The notes beneath the pieces were generated by a model. The model worked only from the letters and a program-made list of their open reading frames with translations. It was not told the origin of the DNA and searched no databases. This document shows, piece after piece, positions 1 to 9,548 of a DNA stretch of 37,006 bases. Source of the stretch: Fomitopsis serialis (lineage: Eukaryota > Basidiomycota > Agaricomycetes > Polyporales > Fomitopsidaceae); NCBI RefSeq assembly GCF_022376445.1, contig NW_025955344.1:1-37006 (forward strand), written 5' to 3'. Made by a program: the position numbers and the translations under genes. Position 1 is the stretch's first letter. The number at the start of each line of letters is the position of its first letter.

Positions 1-378
1 GGAGACCGTGCGCGTGATCAGCGTGCTCGACGGCGTGCTCAAGAAGCAGGAGTGGCTCGTCGGCGACAAGGTCAGCGTCGCTGACATCTCGTTTGTCTCG
101 TGCGTGCCCCGTCTCCCTCGTCCCAGGGAAGTCAGTACTGACGCCGGCGCGGGTGCGCGGTCGTAGGTGGAACAACGCTGCGTTCGGCATGGTCCTCGTG
201 GACTTCCTGGAGGCGAACATAGAGCACGATTACCCGTCGTTCTGGAAGTGAGTGTCGCGCCTTGGGTATGGGTGAGATGGCGGAGGCTAACGTGCGGTTT
301 CCTAGGTGGCACCAGAAGCTGGTCTCGCGGCCCTCGATCAAGAAGGTCTTGGACGAGAGGGCCGCTGTCACTGCATGA
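1..378 (+). CDS. Glutathione S-transferase, Ure2p-like, 3' part only
   Basis: This is the C-terminal end of a cytosolic glutathione S-transferase; the thioredoxin-like N-terminal domain lies outside the window. Three exons are visible (1-99, 167-247, 306-378), joined by GT-AG introns at 100-166 and 248-305, and they end in TGA. The residues EWLVGDKVSVADISFVSW are the typical helix alpha-6 N-capping region of GSTs (G-x-x-x-S-x-A-D). They are followed by NNAAFGMVLVDFLEANIEHD and a final helix with WHQKLVSRPSIKKVL. The family detoxifies electrophiles by conjugating them to glutathione, and Ure2p-like GSTs are expanded in wood-decay basidiomycetes. The subclass is inferred from the C-terminal domain alone, so the class is less certain than the family. 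Confidence 0.88.
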
Positions 379-918
379 GGCGTGTGTATAATGGTACATC
401 AGTAGATGGAGAGGAAGGAGAATTGACGACGTGTATGTTATTGCTGTATCGGAGAAATCGAGCTGGGCTCGCGCCGCAATCCGCTTCTTCTCTCGATTAG
501 CTGGAGTCGTGTGGGATCGCATCCTTTAAGTTCCCGTTTGGACTGGTGTGCCATCCAGCGAGTGCAGCGCATGCTTTTGTCAGTGGGCTATCGAAGGGCT
601 GTCATAAAGTTTCCAACTCGCGTCCAATCCCCTTGGTCGGCCATTGCGCGCTCCGATTGTAATCGAAGAAGCCTCCGATCGACAGTCCACGCAAGCAGCC
701 TTCGATCAAGTTCGATATGCTGCAATTGTCCTCGTGAGCATCGTAAGCCGTGCCCATACAGTGGGCGATAGACTCGAAACCCGATTGCGGAGATACGGGA
801 CTGCGCGCGTTTATGCCACTAGGGATACATCGCATTAGCTGTAACAGGCCATATGATTATGTTGCACGATAGGTGGTGACTGCAAGAAACGTCGCCCCGT
901 CACATCGAGACCCTGCAC
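379..918. other. Intergenic, between GST and caleosin 3' ends
   Basis: These 540 bases lie between two convergent genes. I see no gene, repeat or RNA here. The open frames are short and have no recognisable protein features. Confidence 0.5.
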
Positions 919-1847
919 TCACAGGCTGAACGACAGGAGCCTCCGTCCACCGACAAACCCGTCGCCTCCCAGGCCCCATCCCTTGTTCCACCCCTCCTTC
1001 GTCTGCCTCCGTGCCTTGATCTCCCAGAACAACGAGCCGTCGTACACCCGCCTCAGGTCCTCCTTCGAGACCCGCCCGTCCTTCTGTACGAGCAGGTACG
1101 TCGCGCCCCACTCGAACACCGCCGCGCTCCAGCCGAACGGGTCCACTGCAACGCGCTGGCCATGCATGAGGCGGAGAAGCTCGCGACCGGAGAGCGAGTC
1201 CGCGGGGGTGCGGGAGCCTGAGGACGTGTACTTGGCGAACATGTCTTCGAAGCGTGAGGGGATGAAGCGGCCCTCGGTGTCGTACACGCCCGAGTCGGAG
1301 CCGTGCTTGGACTTGTGCGCACTGGAGACGTAGAAGCGGAAGAAGGGGTCGGGGAGGTAGCTGTGCGCGAGCCTGCGGGAGGGGTGCGTTCGAGGTTATT
1401 GCGCTTGGCGAGGTTTGGTAGGACGTACCGAGTCGGGAGCGAGAAGCACACGTTGATCACGTAGACGGTAAGCAGGGAGAAGAGGACGTTGAACCCAAGG
1501 TCCCGGAAACCGACGTAGGTGTCCCAAGGCCAGATCTGCCCGTCACCGTCTCGATCCCAGAACAAGATATGTTGCTGCAAAACCGACTGTACGCAGTCAG
1601 CGAAGGAATATACGACCGGTATCCCTATACTCACATAATCCTTGTATTTTTCCACATAAGCGGCAGTGCCTCGCGGATGTTCGACGTCAGGTGCATACGA
1701 CGCACGCGCGACATAGGGCTTCTCGACGCTCGCGTCCGTGTCAAGACGATACGGCCGTTTGAGGGTCTGAGGAGCATGTATTGCTACTGTACCTAGAGTA
1801 TCATGGTCGATGACTCCTCGGTCAAGCAGGGACGCGTTCATTAACAT
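919..1847 (-). CDS. Caleosin / peroxygenase
   Basis: This gene encodes a caleosin, a haem- and calcium-binding protein of lipid droplets or ER membranes with peroxygenase activity on fatty acid hydroperoxides. There are two exons (1429-1847 and 919-1372) with a 56-nt intron at 1373-1428, giving 290 residues. The single EF-hand is clear: QQHILFWDRDGDGQIWPWD has acidic residues at loop positions 1, 3, 5 and 12. A hydrophobic stretch with a proline follows (GFNVLFSLLTVYVINVCFSLP), as in the caleosin proline-knot region. Both invariant histidines thought to bind haem are present: H in QQHILFWD and H in SKHGSDSGVYDTEGRF. The C-terminal KARRQTKEGWNKGWGLGGDG fits the family. The first ATG of the frame was taken as the start; the short N-terminus before it is not conserved, so the exact start is open. 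Confidence 0.9.
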
Positions 1848-2413
1848 GGTGTGGACAGCTGCGGCTCAAGTCGAGAACCCGAGTATGTGGGTGTGGTGGT
1901 TCCGGAGTACGCATAGCATAGGACGACTATATAGGGCGCTATCACATGTCTGCCTGGCCAAAGGAGCGGGTGGATCTTTGCATCGGAATTGGAGACACCT
2001 AGTGTTTGGTGGTAGGGTGATACATAACGCGCCGCTGGCACATAACGTGTCGCTGGCGAGCTTAGTCAGGGTGCATTCGGGTCCTGCATTCCATTAATGT
2101 GCGCGAGCAATATTGGCGTACTTGCTTGATCAGAACGAGTAGACGGTGGCGGACAGCGTACATAGTATACAGTCTGCGTGGACTGTGATGGAGGGGAGAC
2201 GACATCCATGACGCGCCCATTCCGGCGCTTAGGTTTGTCACGCCCGCGTTACATCATACATCGCCGAAGCGCTGGCCAGGAAGCTCTCAAGCTCAAGCTT
2301 CAAGAAAGGCTGGACCGCAACTCTGCTCGGATAGGAGTGCTTAGACATCTCGCAAAACACATCCTATAATCTGGCGACCGGTTGTATCGACTACTATCCA
2401 CCCAATTTGACCT
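1848..2413. promoter_or_regulatory. Caleosin promoter region
   Basis: This 566-base gap lies between two genes transcribed leftward. On the minus strand there is a TATATA at 1928-1933, about 80 nt upstream of the caleosin ATG, which is the spacing seen at other genes in this window. No other gene or repeat is visible. Confidence 0.4.
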
Positions 2414-3436
2414 TTAGTCCAGCTCGTCAACCTTGTACGTGCGCGCGACGATCCAATCTTCCAGCTCTCTCGCTGCCTCCTCCCGCCTGGAAAAGTCACC
2501 CAGCACGGACGCGACGTCCCTTCCAACCGAGACGACCGTTTTGACAGTGCCTCCGACATCCTTCGCAGCGGTGCCGGCATTCTGTATGTCAGTGTTCGCC
2601 TCGTTCCAATTCGTCTGGGTATTGCTCGCAGGAGCGGGTGCGGGTGCGGGCTCAACCTTGCCCCTTCCCTTCTTGTCTTTTCGTGCAACAAGAGAGCCGT
2701 ACGCGCGAGCGTGGAGCCCGCCCTCGGACGCTGAGTGGCTGGGTGCGTGAAATCGGACTCCTTCAATCGGACGCTCGATTGGGTGCTGACGGAGACGATT
2801 CGCGGGAGTGCCGACTGGAATCCTGTGGATGATCCCGATGCGGTGATCCTCGGGCGCATCCTCGATACCAGCACGAGTGAAGTGTTCTTCTTCGGGGTGG
2901 CCGGGTACAGCACGGTGGGGCGTCTCGTGCTCGTGCTCTGCGGCATAGTTGGGAGCATGCGCCTGAGGCCGTGGAGGATGGAAGATGTGAACAGCTCCCC
3001 CAGTGTGCGGGCGGCGAGCGGGCAGCTCTTCGTGATCATATCCGCGGACACGGTGAGTATGAGGATGAGACGATGCATGGTGAGACGCGTGTATGTCGGG
3101 AGACGACGCGCCGGAACTGTGTGCCCGTAGTCCGCCCTCGGTCGGAACGCGGACTCCTTCGAGCGGATGCTCGGCGATCGGGCGCTGACGGAGAGGATTC
3201 GGGTGGGAAAAGACTGGAAGTCGGTTGACTATTCCTATGCGGTGATCCTCAGGTGCAACATGAGTGAAGAGTTTCCCTCCGTTGATATGACTTGCGGAAT
3301 CAACAGATGTAGTATAGGCAGTCAGTCCTTGTTGCAGCCGATGAATAACGTCGACATACCGAAGGACGGGTACTGCAAAAGACGGAAGCGCGGAAGTGGC
3401 AATGAGGGCGGCGGAGAGGACGGCTGAGGTACGCAT
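2414..3436 (-). CDS. Secreted histidine-rich protein with duplicated module
   Basis: I do not recognise a named family. The protein starts MRTSAVLSAALIATSALPSF, a clear signal peptide with cleavage expected near FAVP. A 69-nt intron at 3291-3359 is predicted because it falls in the same phase (2) and place (after codon 25) as the intron of the related gene at 9549-10136; the frame stays open if it is retained. The mature part holds two copies of a module, EDHRIGI-x-x-R-(L/I)-PV ... LRQ-x-PI ... EGVR ... EGGL, separated by a histidine-rich linker (HASHHASSHPHTHRVRG). Then come a basic lysine run, an Ala-Pro stretch, a predicted amphipathic helix (AAKDVGGTVKTVVSVGRDVA) ending SRREE, and the acidic tail KVDELD. 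The start was chosen for the signal peptide; the frame extends upstream only through 5'-UTR. The length is 317 residues if spliced. The function is unknown. Confidence 0.7.
   Translation of the reverse strand: MRTSAVLSAALIATSALPSFAVPVLRYVDVIHRLQQGLTAYTTSVDSASHINGGKLFTHVAPEDHRIGIVNRLPVFSHPNPLRQRPIAEHPLEGVRVPTEGGLRAHSSGASSPDIHASHHASSHPHTHRVRGYDHEELPARRPHTGGAVHIFHPPRPQAHAPNYAAEHEHETPHRAVPGHPEEEHFTRAGIEDAPEDHRIGIIHRIPVGTPANRLRQHPIERPIEGVRFHAPSHSASEGGLHARAYGSLVARKDKKGRGKVEPAPAPAPASNTQTNWNEANTDIQNAGTAAKDVGGTVKTVVSVGRDVASVLGDFSRREEAARELEDWIVARTYKVDELD
2700..2860 (-). repeat. Module copy 2 inside the secreted protein gene
   Basis: This is the second (C-terminal) coding copy of the duplicated EDHRIGI...EGGL module. 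It matches 3112-3256 at nucleotide level, for example gcggtgatcctcgggcgc here against gcggtgatcctcaggtgc at 3239. The two copies are about 400 bp apart in direct orientation. Confidence 0.75.
3112..3256 (-). repeat. Module copy 1 inside the secreted protein gene
   Basis: This is the first (N-terminal) coding copy of the EDHRIGI...EGGL module. The nucleotide match to 2700-2860 is imperfect but obvious, pointing to an older intragenic duplication. Confidence 0.75.
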
Positions 3437-3691
3437 TGTGGCTGACAATTGAATGATTGAAGCACGAGAGTGTGATCGTAAGAGATATATGGTCGCGAGA
3501 CGTGCGATTGCGAGGTGTGAAGTGGTATACGTGAAGATAACAAGCAAGGCTGTGAACAGACGGTAAGCGAAAGTCACCAAGTTTTGAACCGTCATACGCA
3601 CTAGCCAGTACCTGTGCTCGGTGAGCTCTGGAAGGAGAATGAAAGAGAGGAGCGAGCTGAGGAATGAACAAGCATACGTACCGCTCTTATA
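3437..3691 (-). promoter_or_regulatory. TATA box and 5'-UTR with predicted intron, secreted protein gene
   Basis: The minus strand reads TATAAG at 3686-3691. About 80 nt further on is a short leader ending CACAGGTACTGGCTA, then a GTGCGT donor. The predicted UTR intron is 3550-3601, with acceptor TTCACAG. The second leader exon begins CCTTGCTTGTTATCTT. The same blocks occur upstream of the gene at 9549-10136 (CACAGGTACTGGTTG then GTAAGT; CCTTACTTGTTTTATCTT after the acceptor), which supports both the intron and the kinship of the genes. Confidence 0.55.
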
Positions 3692-4494
3692 GGGCTGGAA
3701 AGCATCGTGAGCGTGCCAAACGAAATGGTTAGACACTGGCAGCAGATGCATACAGCCACTCCGGGATGGTACCTTGCTGGTAGCTGCTGTCGTTACAATG
3801 ATAGTTTGATATCTGTAACCATGATAGCTGGATGAGCAGGTTGTCAAACAACGTACTGGTGAACTTACCTACAGGATTGATGAGTTGCGAGGACATTACG
3901 CCTGAACGCAGGCAAGCTCTGACCGTATCCAATTGACAGCGTGGAATATGAATGGAGACTCCGTACGTTCATCACGAAGCGTGTTGCATGTGAGACCAAG
4001 CAGAATATGGTGCAGTGACGTCTGGTCTGAGATCTAAAGGTCTCGAACCTCCTCCCTCCAGTCGATGAGCACATGCTGGTTCACCACATATTGTTTCTGG
4101 TGGATACCAGTTGTCGATGCATCTCCAATGACAAAACGCACCAATGCAATCGCCCGGAACGCTTCCTTGATATACATGACCCAAGTTGACATCCGCTCAA
4201 CGTCTGGCACCGCGAACCTTACAACACGAGTGGGAACGCTGTTACGATCTCGAGCGCTTCAAGCCTTCAACGTGCATCTGTCAAAATGAAGTCGGTGAGC
4301 CACAGAACACTGGTTCGAGCCGCATGAAGCGGCAACTTGGCCCTGCATCAGTTGTCGGACCTGTTCATCTTGAGCACTCGTGGACAACGAAGATGCCAAC
4401 CAATTTGACTAGGTCGTCGTCCCATCGTCGGAGCACATTCTGGTGTGTTGAACGCGATCCTGAGCGCTGGGCTCCAACGAGAGATAGATGCCCT
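3692..4494. other. Intergenic, nothing recognised
   Basis: About 800 bases lie between the secreted-protein promoter and the cupin gene. The open frames here are short, and the longest plus-strand one runs into the antisense of the cupin. I saw no motif, repeat or RNA that I could support. Confidence 0.4.
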
Positions 4495-4838
4495 TCATTC
4501 TCCAATGACATAGGTACAGCCTTCTTTGCCTACCCAGACCTCATGTACTTTACCCGCAGGCACGTCGAAGCGAGCACCAGGACCAAGCGTCTCCTTTTTG
4601 TCCGGGTCGTCCTCCGGATACGAGATGGTGAGCTCGCCGGACAGGATGAGATGCGTCGTCACACCGGCATGCTTGTGGGGATTGTAATGATAGTCCCTTG
4701 CAAATGGTGAGTACTTGGGTTCCCGCAACAAGTGCGGAGACTCGGCGGCACTCATGGACTGTCCGTCCATGTGAAGACATGGGAAAAGCCCCAAGACTGA
4801 ACCTGATTCTCTGCATCCTTGCGGGATATGCGAGACAT
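4495..4838 (-). CDS. Small cupin-domain protein, exon junction unresolved
   Basis: This encodes a single-domain cupin of about 95 residues. The N-terminal exon reads MSRISRKDAENQVQSWGFSH then VFTWTD, typical of small fungal cupins that begin with W-G-F-x-H-V-F-x-W-T-D. The C-terminal exon has the cupin motifs HKHAGVTTHLILSGELTISY and GPGARFDVPAGKVHEVWVG, with both metal-ligand histidines of HxH and the later H. The natural GT-AG join (intron 4697-4759, 63 nt) puts the two exons one base out of phase, and the first exon meets TGA if it is read through. Either an unusual splice site is used, a base is wrong in the sequence, or the gene is damaged. The domain call is firm; the exact gene model is not. 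No substrate can be named. Confidence 0.65.
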
Positions 4839-5245
4839 CGCACCGAGTTGTCGTGAACGAAGAAACTCAGCTGGACAATAGGAGGAGTTAATGAGAAGGC
4901 AGCCCGCCCGGTGAGTCCGAGTCAGCAAGCTCGCGGTCAGTAAGTAGGCGTGTGGCATCCACGTGCGCGCAAGACCCATCGAGATCGCGTCTCTTCCGCT
5001 GGCCAGCCACCGTGGGGTTACCGAACGCAGTCTTGGTTGTAATGCCTCCCAGCCAACGTATCTTCGAGTCTGTCTCACTCTAGATCTGTACTTTAATGCG
5101 CCTGATATTGTCTCAGCTCGTGCTCTGCACTTCGCGCGTGACTCTGCCGCGGCGAAGAGCCTCTTTGACCTGACTTTGACCACTGCGATCCTTGTGAGCA
5201 TTTGCACAGCTGCTGATTGCCTCTGATACGGTCGTAATGGAAATC

Positions 5246-5479
5246 TCACCATGGACCGAGCAACTTGTGCACATCACACTGCTTGGTGACCTCTGCGATG
5301 GCTCTGACCATACTGTTCGTGAAATGGAGACCTCTTGAGGTGAGGCTGACCAAGTATCGTTCGTCGGAACTACAGTTAGCACATGGTGCTGGGGCGACAT
5401 CGTTGTACAGTATCAGGGCTGCGGGAGCAAACAATGATGCGAGAACCATGGCCATGGCCACGTTTTTGTTGTGCGCCAT
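5246..5479 (-). CDS. Possible small secreted protein
   Basis: This 77-residue frame starts MAHNKNVAMAMVLASLFAPA, a plausible signal peptide. It continues with a short mature part containing CANC and one further cysteine (KQCDVHKLLG). A good donor (GTGAGATT) overlaps the last codons, so the gene could have a further exon. It is transcribed away from the gene at 5611. No family is recognised. It could be a chance frame, because its length alone is not significant at this GC content. Confidence 0.25.
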   Translation of the reverse strand: MAHNKNVAMAMVLASLFAPAALILYNDVAPAPCANCSSDERYLVSLTSRGLHFTNSMVRAIAEVTKQCDVHKLLGPW

Positions 5480-5610
5480 TGATACTTCCTCGGTGATGCC
5501 ATGTGAGTCGCCTCATTTCGTCTTGCATATATTGGCTCGGACGGGGCGCATGGAAGGCATCAACTGTACGTTTCCGCCTGACATCTTCGAACTGCTTCCG
5601 CTGACCCCCT

Positions 5611-6593
5611 ATGTATCCCTACGCCACTGCTCGGGGCCGTCTAGTGGACTCGCCGCCACAACATCTACCTGGTGTACACCTTGACGATCTGGTCATTCTT
5701 GCACCACCCCCAAGTCCAGTCATCTCCGAGTACGAGTCACGCATCTTCTCCCAGAGATTTGTGACCGCGCCACGCGTCAAGGTGCAACTCAAAGTGGACA
5801 TCGCACAGCCCCAGGCCGTCAAGATAGAGAATACACCACTCGTCCAAGTAGACATTGTGCGTCTCATAGAGCCTGAGACTGTGCGACCCCCGGAGGTAGA
5901 GACCAAGACGCCACTAGAGATAGAGGCAGCGCCACTCGTCAAGTCACCTACATTGCTGGATCTCCAGTCATGTCCCGCTCCCATTGAATTCAGCTTTGTC
6001 GGCGAGCCTCGAGGACGTGGACTCTTGCTTTCTGAACTGTACCTGGATCCTATACAATCTGTGCAGCGGATGCACCTTCCCGCAGAACGCGTCCTGGAAC
6101 CTTTCGGATTGTCCAAGATTCATATCCTGTGCTCGGTACGTCTGCCATAGCCTGTCGTGTGCGGCGATCAGCATGTCACATAACCTATTCCAGTGGCCGG
6201 GAAATTCTAGGTTATATACCGTTCGGCTGCTCGAAGCCTACAACAAGCCGCAGGAACCGACTGCCAGGTTACAAATTGTGTACTTTATCCTCAAAGCCTA
6301 TGTAGACATGCTTGAGGTTCGTGTTATTTATTCGCCGGCTGCCCTCGCAAGATCTAGCGTTGATGGCCTTAGATTCATTGTTTGACGCAGGAAATATCAC
6401 CGGTACCACTGAGCCCAGGTCAACCGGCCGACATTATGTCCCTGGAGCGCTTGTGGCTGGTTGCACTGCATTATGTCGAGGATAACATGTTCACCGTAGA
6501 AATTCACAGGCGTTAACCAAATTTCAGGCGAAGGACGTCTTTCATTTGTTCCAATGGCTTTGCTATCCACTCATTCCGGATCTCTGGGTCTGA
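5611..6593 (+). CDS. Unrecognised four-exon gene
   Basis: The model has exons 5611-6135, 6194-6316, 6391-6474 and 6528-6593, all joined in phase 0 by short GT-AG introns, giving 265 residues. The first exon holds a region rich in Val, Pro and Glu with a repeating V-x-I/P-E texture (about residues 50-115). It is followed by a better conserved-looking part: WPGNSRLYTVRLLEAYNKPQ, then an apparently helical segment (ARLQIVYFILKAYVDMLE) and MSLERLWLVALHY. A TATATT stands about 85 nt upstream of the ATG. No domain is recognised. The last intron is the weakest part; without it the protein ends at a TAA near 6516. No signal peptide or membrane segment is seen, so the protein is probably cytosolic or nuclear. 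Confidence 0.45.
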
Positions 6594-6981
6594 AGATACT
6601 GTTCGATGTCTGCCACTGCGAATGCACTGACGCGCCGATCACATGGGCGCGTCGAGAGATTGTCTTTCGCGGGGAGACTTCGGTCCTCTTGCATCAACTC
6701 GCCGGTGACAGCCCTGTTATACTTAGCCCCATTCCGTCTCGGTATCTCTGTTACTGGACACAGACTGGACAGGCTTCGATGAGTCCCAGCCGGAGCTCCG
6801 TCGCTGCAGCTGACATTTGGTTAGTCAGGCCATGATGCCACTGGCACTGTGCCGTCAGCCCGGCAGGGTTCCTCTCAACTTTATATATGCTCAGATGTGC
6901 AGTCATCCGAACGTTCATTGTACACGTATCGACCCAGATACCATAATTCGTTCACTGCTCGCATAGGGTGCTACTGGCGGG
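6594..6981 (+). promoter_or_regulatory. Promoter region of aldo/keto reductase 1
   Basis: This is a 388-base gap with TATATA at 6882-6887, 95 nt before the predicted ATG. There is no other feature that I can support. Confidence 0.4.
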
Positions 6982-8893
6982 ATGTCTCTCCAAAAGCGGT
7001 CCATGCAATACGGTGTGTACAGAGAACTCATTCTAACTTGACCATCAAATGACCAGGATATGTCGCAGTTCGCCTGGGAAAATCAGGGCTGAAGGTGTCC
7101 AAGATCATCCTCGGTTGCATGTCCTACGGCAGCCACGGATGGAACGAGTGGGTCATCGATGATCAGGAAGAGGTCACCAAACACATCAAAGTAGCGTACG
7201 TCCTACCCTCCTTGTTCATGCCTCTAGGTGCCTGCCTTTAACCAGTATCTCACAGATATGACCTCGGGATCCAGACCTTCGATACTGCCAATGTCCGTGA
7301 ATGCGCGTTTCGCCCACTGCGCCGCTCGTAGCTCAGTGCTTCTGTTGTATCAGGTCTATTCGAACGGGCTGTCCGAAGTGATGCTCGGCAAAGCTATCAG
7401 AGAGCTAAAGCTCCCGCGCGAGGAGATAGTGATTATGACGAAGGTCAACGGCACTCACTCCCTGAACAGTGGCGACGGCCATTCTTATTATAGCCGTTGC
7501 AGCTCTTTGGCGTGGTCGCCCCGAAATACGACATGAATCTCATGCGAATGGGCGTCAAGCCAGACGAAGTCGGCCTGGTGAACCAACGCGGACTGGGCCG
7601 CAAGGTGGGTTTGGTGTTCGTTGTTGTATGATCTCACTGCGAATGGATCGTAGCATATATTTGACTCGGTCAAGAAAAGCCTGGAGCGGCTCCAGGTCGA
7701 TTGCATCGATCTGCTTCAATGTAAGCTCCGCATTCGCTGAATTTGGTCCCTGTTGAGCTTTTATGCTTTGCAGGCCATCGCTTCGATCATGAGACGCCGA
7801 TTGAAGAGACGGTGAGTCTCATATAGGCATGAATCACGATCGACTCTGCGTTACTAACGGCGATCCCCCAGATGCAAGCCCTTCACGACGTAGTCAAAGC
7901 TGGCTACGTACGCTATATCGGCATGAGTTCATGCTGGGCGTATCAGTGTGCGTATAGCGCTTCGGGTAATCATTCAGCTAGTCACTGGGTACTGATGCAC
8001 GCCTATCTACTTAGTCCACGCCATGCAGAGTATGCGTTCTACTTCACTGTGACTCACTAGATCGCTCAATTGACGAAAACATACGATAGACTACGCTATC
8101 CACAACAATCTCACGCCCTTCATTTCCATGCAAAACCACCACAGCCTCGTCTACCGCGAGGAGGAGCGCGAGATGTTCCCAACTCTCAAGGTAAAGATAT
8201 ACCCATGGAACGACTCAGCTAACCTACCACCCCGACTGACGCCTGCTGTGCCTTCAGATGTTCGGCGTAGGTTCGATCCCGTGGTCGCCCGTCGCGCGTG
8301 GCGTACTCACCCGCCCGCTCGCCGACCAGACAAAACGGAGCCAAACTGATCCGTACGTCGTGACCATGGTCTACATGGCCGTCTATCTTGAATTGTTGAT
8401 CATTTTCGGATGCCCACAGACCCGTGAAGGTATATGTGGGATACCCGGGCACACCTGCGATCGTCAACCGGTACGCAACTCAAATTCTTCGTATGCTTTC
8501 CGGTACTCATGTACAATGAATGACAATGCCACCAAATTTTAGCGTAGAGGAGCTGGCGAAGAAGAAAGGCGTCAGCATGGCCCAGATCTCAATCGCGTGG
8601 AGTCTCTCGAAAGATGGTGCAGCCCTGATCATGAGCCTCGTGGCGACGATCTGGCCTAACACATTGCTCCCCCAACTACAGTTGTCAGTGCGCCCATCGT
8701 CGGAACGACCAGTCCCAAGCACCTCGAGGATATGGTTGGTACGTACCACAGCCTTTACCGGTATTCGCCCCTCCTTCGCTGGGACTAATGGAGCTCTCCG
8801 GTACAAGGCGCAGTGAACGTCGAGCTCACTCCGGAGGAGATTAAGTACCTCGAGGAGCCGTACGTGCCCGTGCCGATCAACGGGCACCAGTGA
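6982..8893 (+). CDS. Aldo/keto reductase, copy 1
   Basis: This encodes an NAD(P)H-dependent aldo/keto reductase of 348 residues, of the aryl-alcohol-dehydrogenase-like fungal type. The 15 exons are 6982-7012, 7069-7195, 7256-7292, 7354-7443, 7503-7604, 7654-7720, 7774-7811, 7872-7947, 8015-8029, 8090-8190, 8258-8352, 8420-8470, 8543-8616, 8682-8738 and 8808-8893. Their lengths sum to whole codons. The catalytic tetrad is visible: Asp and Tyr in TFDTANVYSNG, Lys in IVIMTK, His in DLLQCHRFD. Cofactor-side motifs follow (YIGMSSCWAYQ, PWSPVARGVLTRP, APIVGTTSPKHLEDM). The start in exon 1 (MSLQKRSMQY then VRLGKSGLKVSKIILG) parallels copy 2. A downstream acceptor at 7068 was preferred to one at 7055 because it gives the same junction as copy 2. 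The true substrate cannot be read from the sequence. Confidence 0.93.
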
Positions 8894-9548
8894 ACCACGA
8901 AAACAGCGTAGACGGTGTTATGGGTGCTTGATGTGCCGGGTATCCTGTCGCTTGTGACTCTGCCACCATAGAAGCCCACAGAGGCGACGCGGAGGGCGTA
9001 TTTTGATGGAACGCTCGTACGACCAATCCCAATTGCCGATGTATTATAGCATGTACTGCGGGCTCCACTGCATCCGACATCATCAAAATCTATGTACATT
9101 GAGTCATCGTGGTACGCTGTTGGTCAGACCACTCTATCGGAGGTAGTTGGGAATGTCTCAATTGCAGGCGAGCCGTGTACAACATGTGTAGATCCCTGAG
9201 CTTCTGATATGCTTGCTATGTTATGTCAATATTTCCGCCACTGCCTTGCAGAGGGTACTCCGCCCCGATATGTTAGTTGATGTTCATCTGGAGTGGGCAT
9301 GTGGACGGGTGCATTTGGACGGGTGCAACTGGCACTAGGCCCAACTCCGATTAGTGGCAATCTCATACCTCCGTAGCAAGTTCAAGGCTTACTCGAAAGG
9401 AAAGACAAAAGGTATGAGCGTGAGCCCTCAGGCCCCTAACCAGAGCATTGCATGCATAGCGTTCGACAGCGACATGTACAACAGACAAGCCCTAGAACCT
9501 CGTAGACACGAATCATACCTCTACAACATACACATCGCTCCCGGATGA
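8894..9548. other. Intergenic, nothing recognised
   Basis: About 650 bases lie between the convergent reductase 1 and secreted precursor genes. A short direct repeat (ggacgggtgca at about 9304 and 9317) is the only structure noticed. Confidence 0.4.

Noticed and set aside
4030..4110. A possible minus-strand tRNA suggested by GGTTCGAGACC
   Set aside because: The T-arm needs wobble pairs, and no convincing D-arm, anticodon arm or acceptor stem could be drawn.
4186..4710. A 174-codon plus-strand frame
   Set aside because: Its 3' third is the antisense of the cupin domain, so the frame is mostly a shadow.
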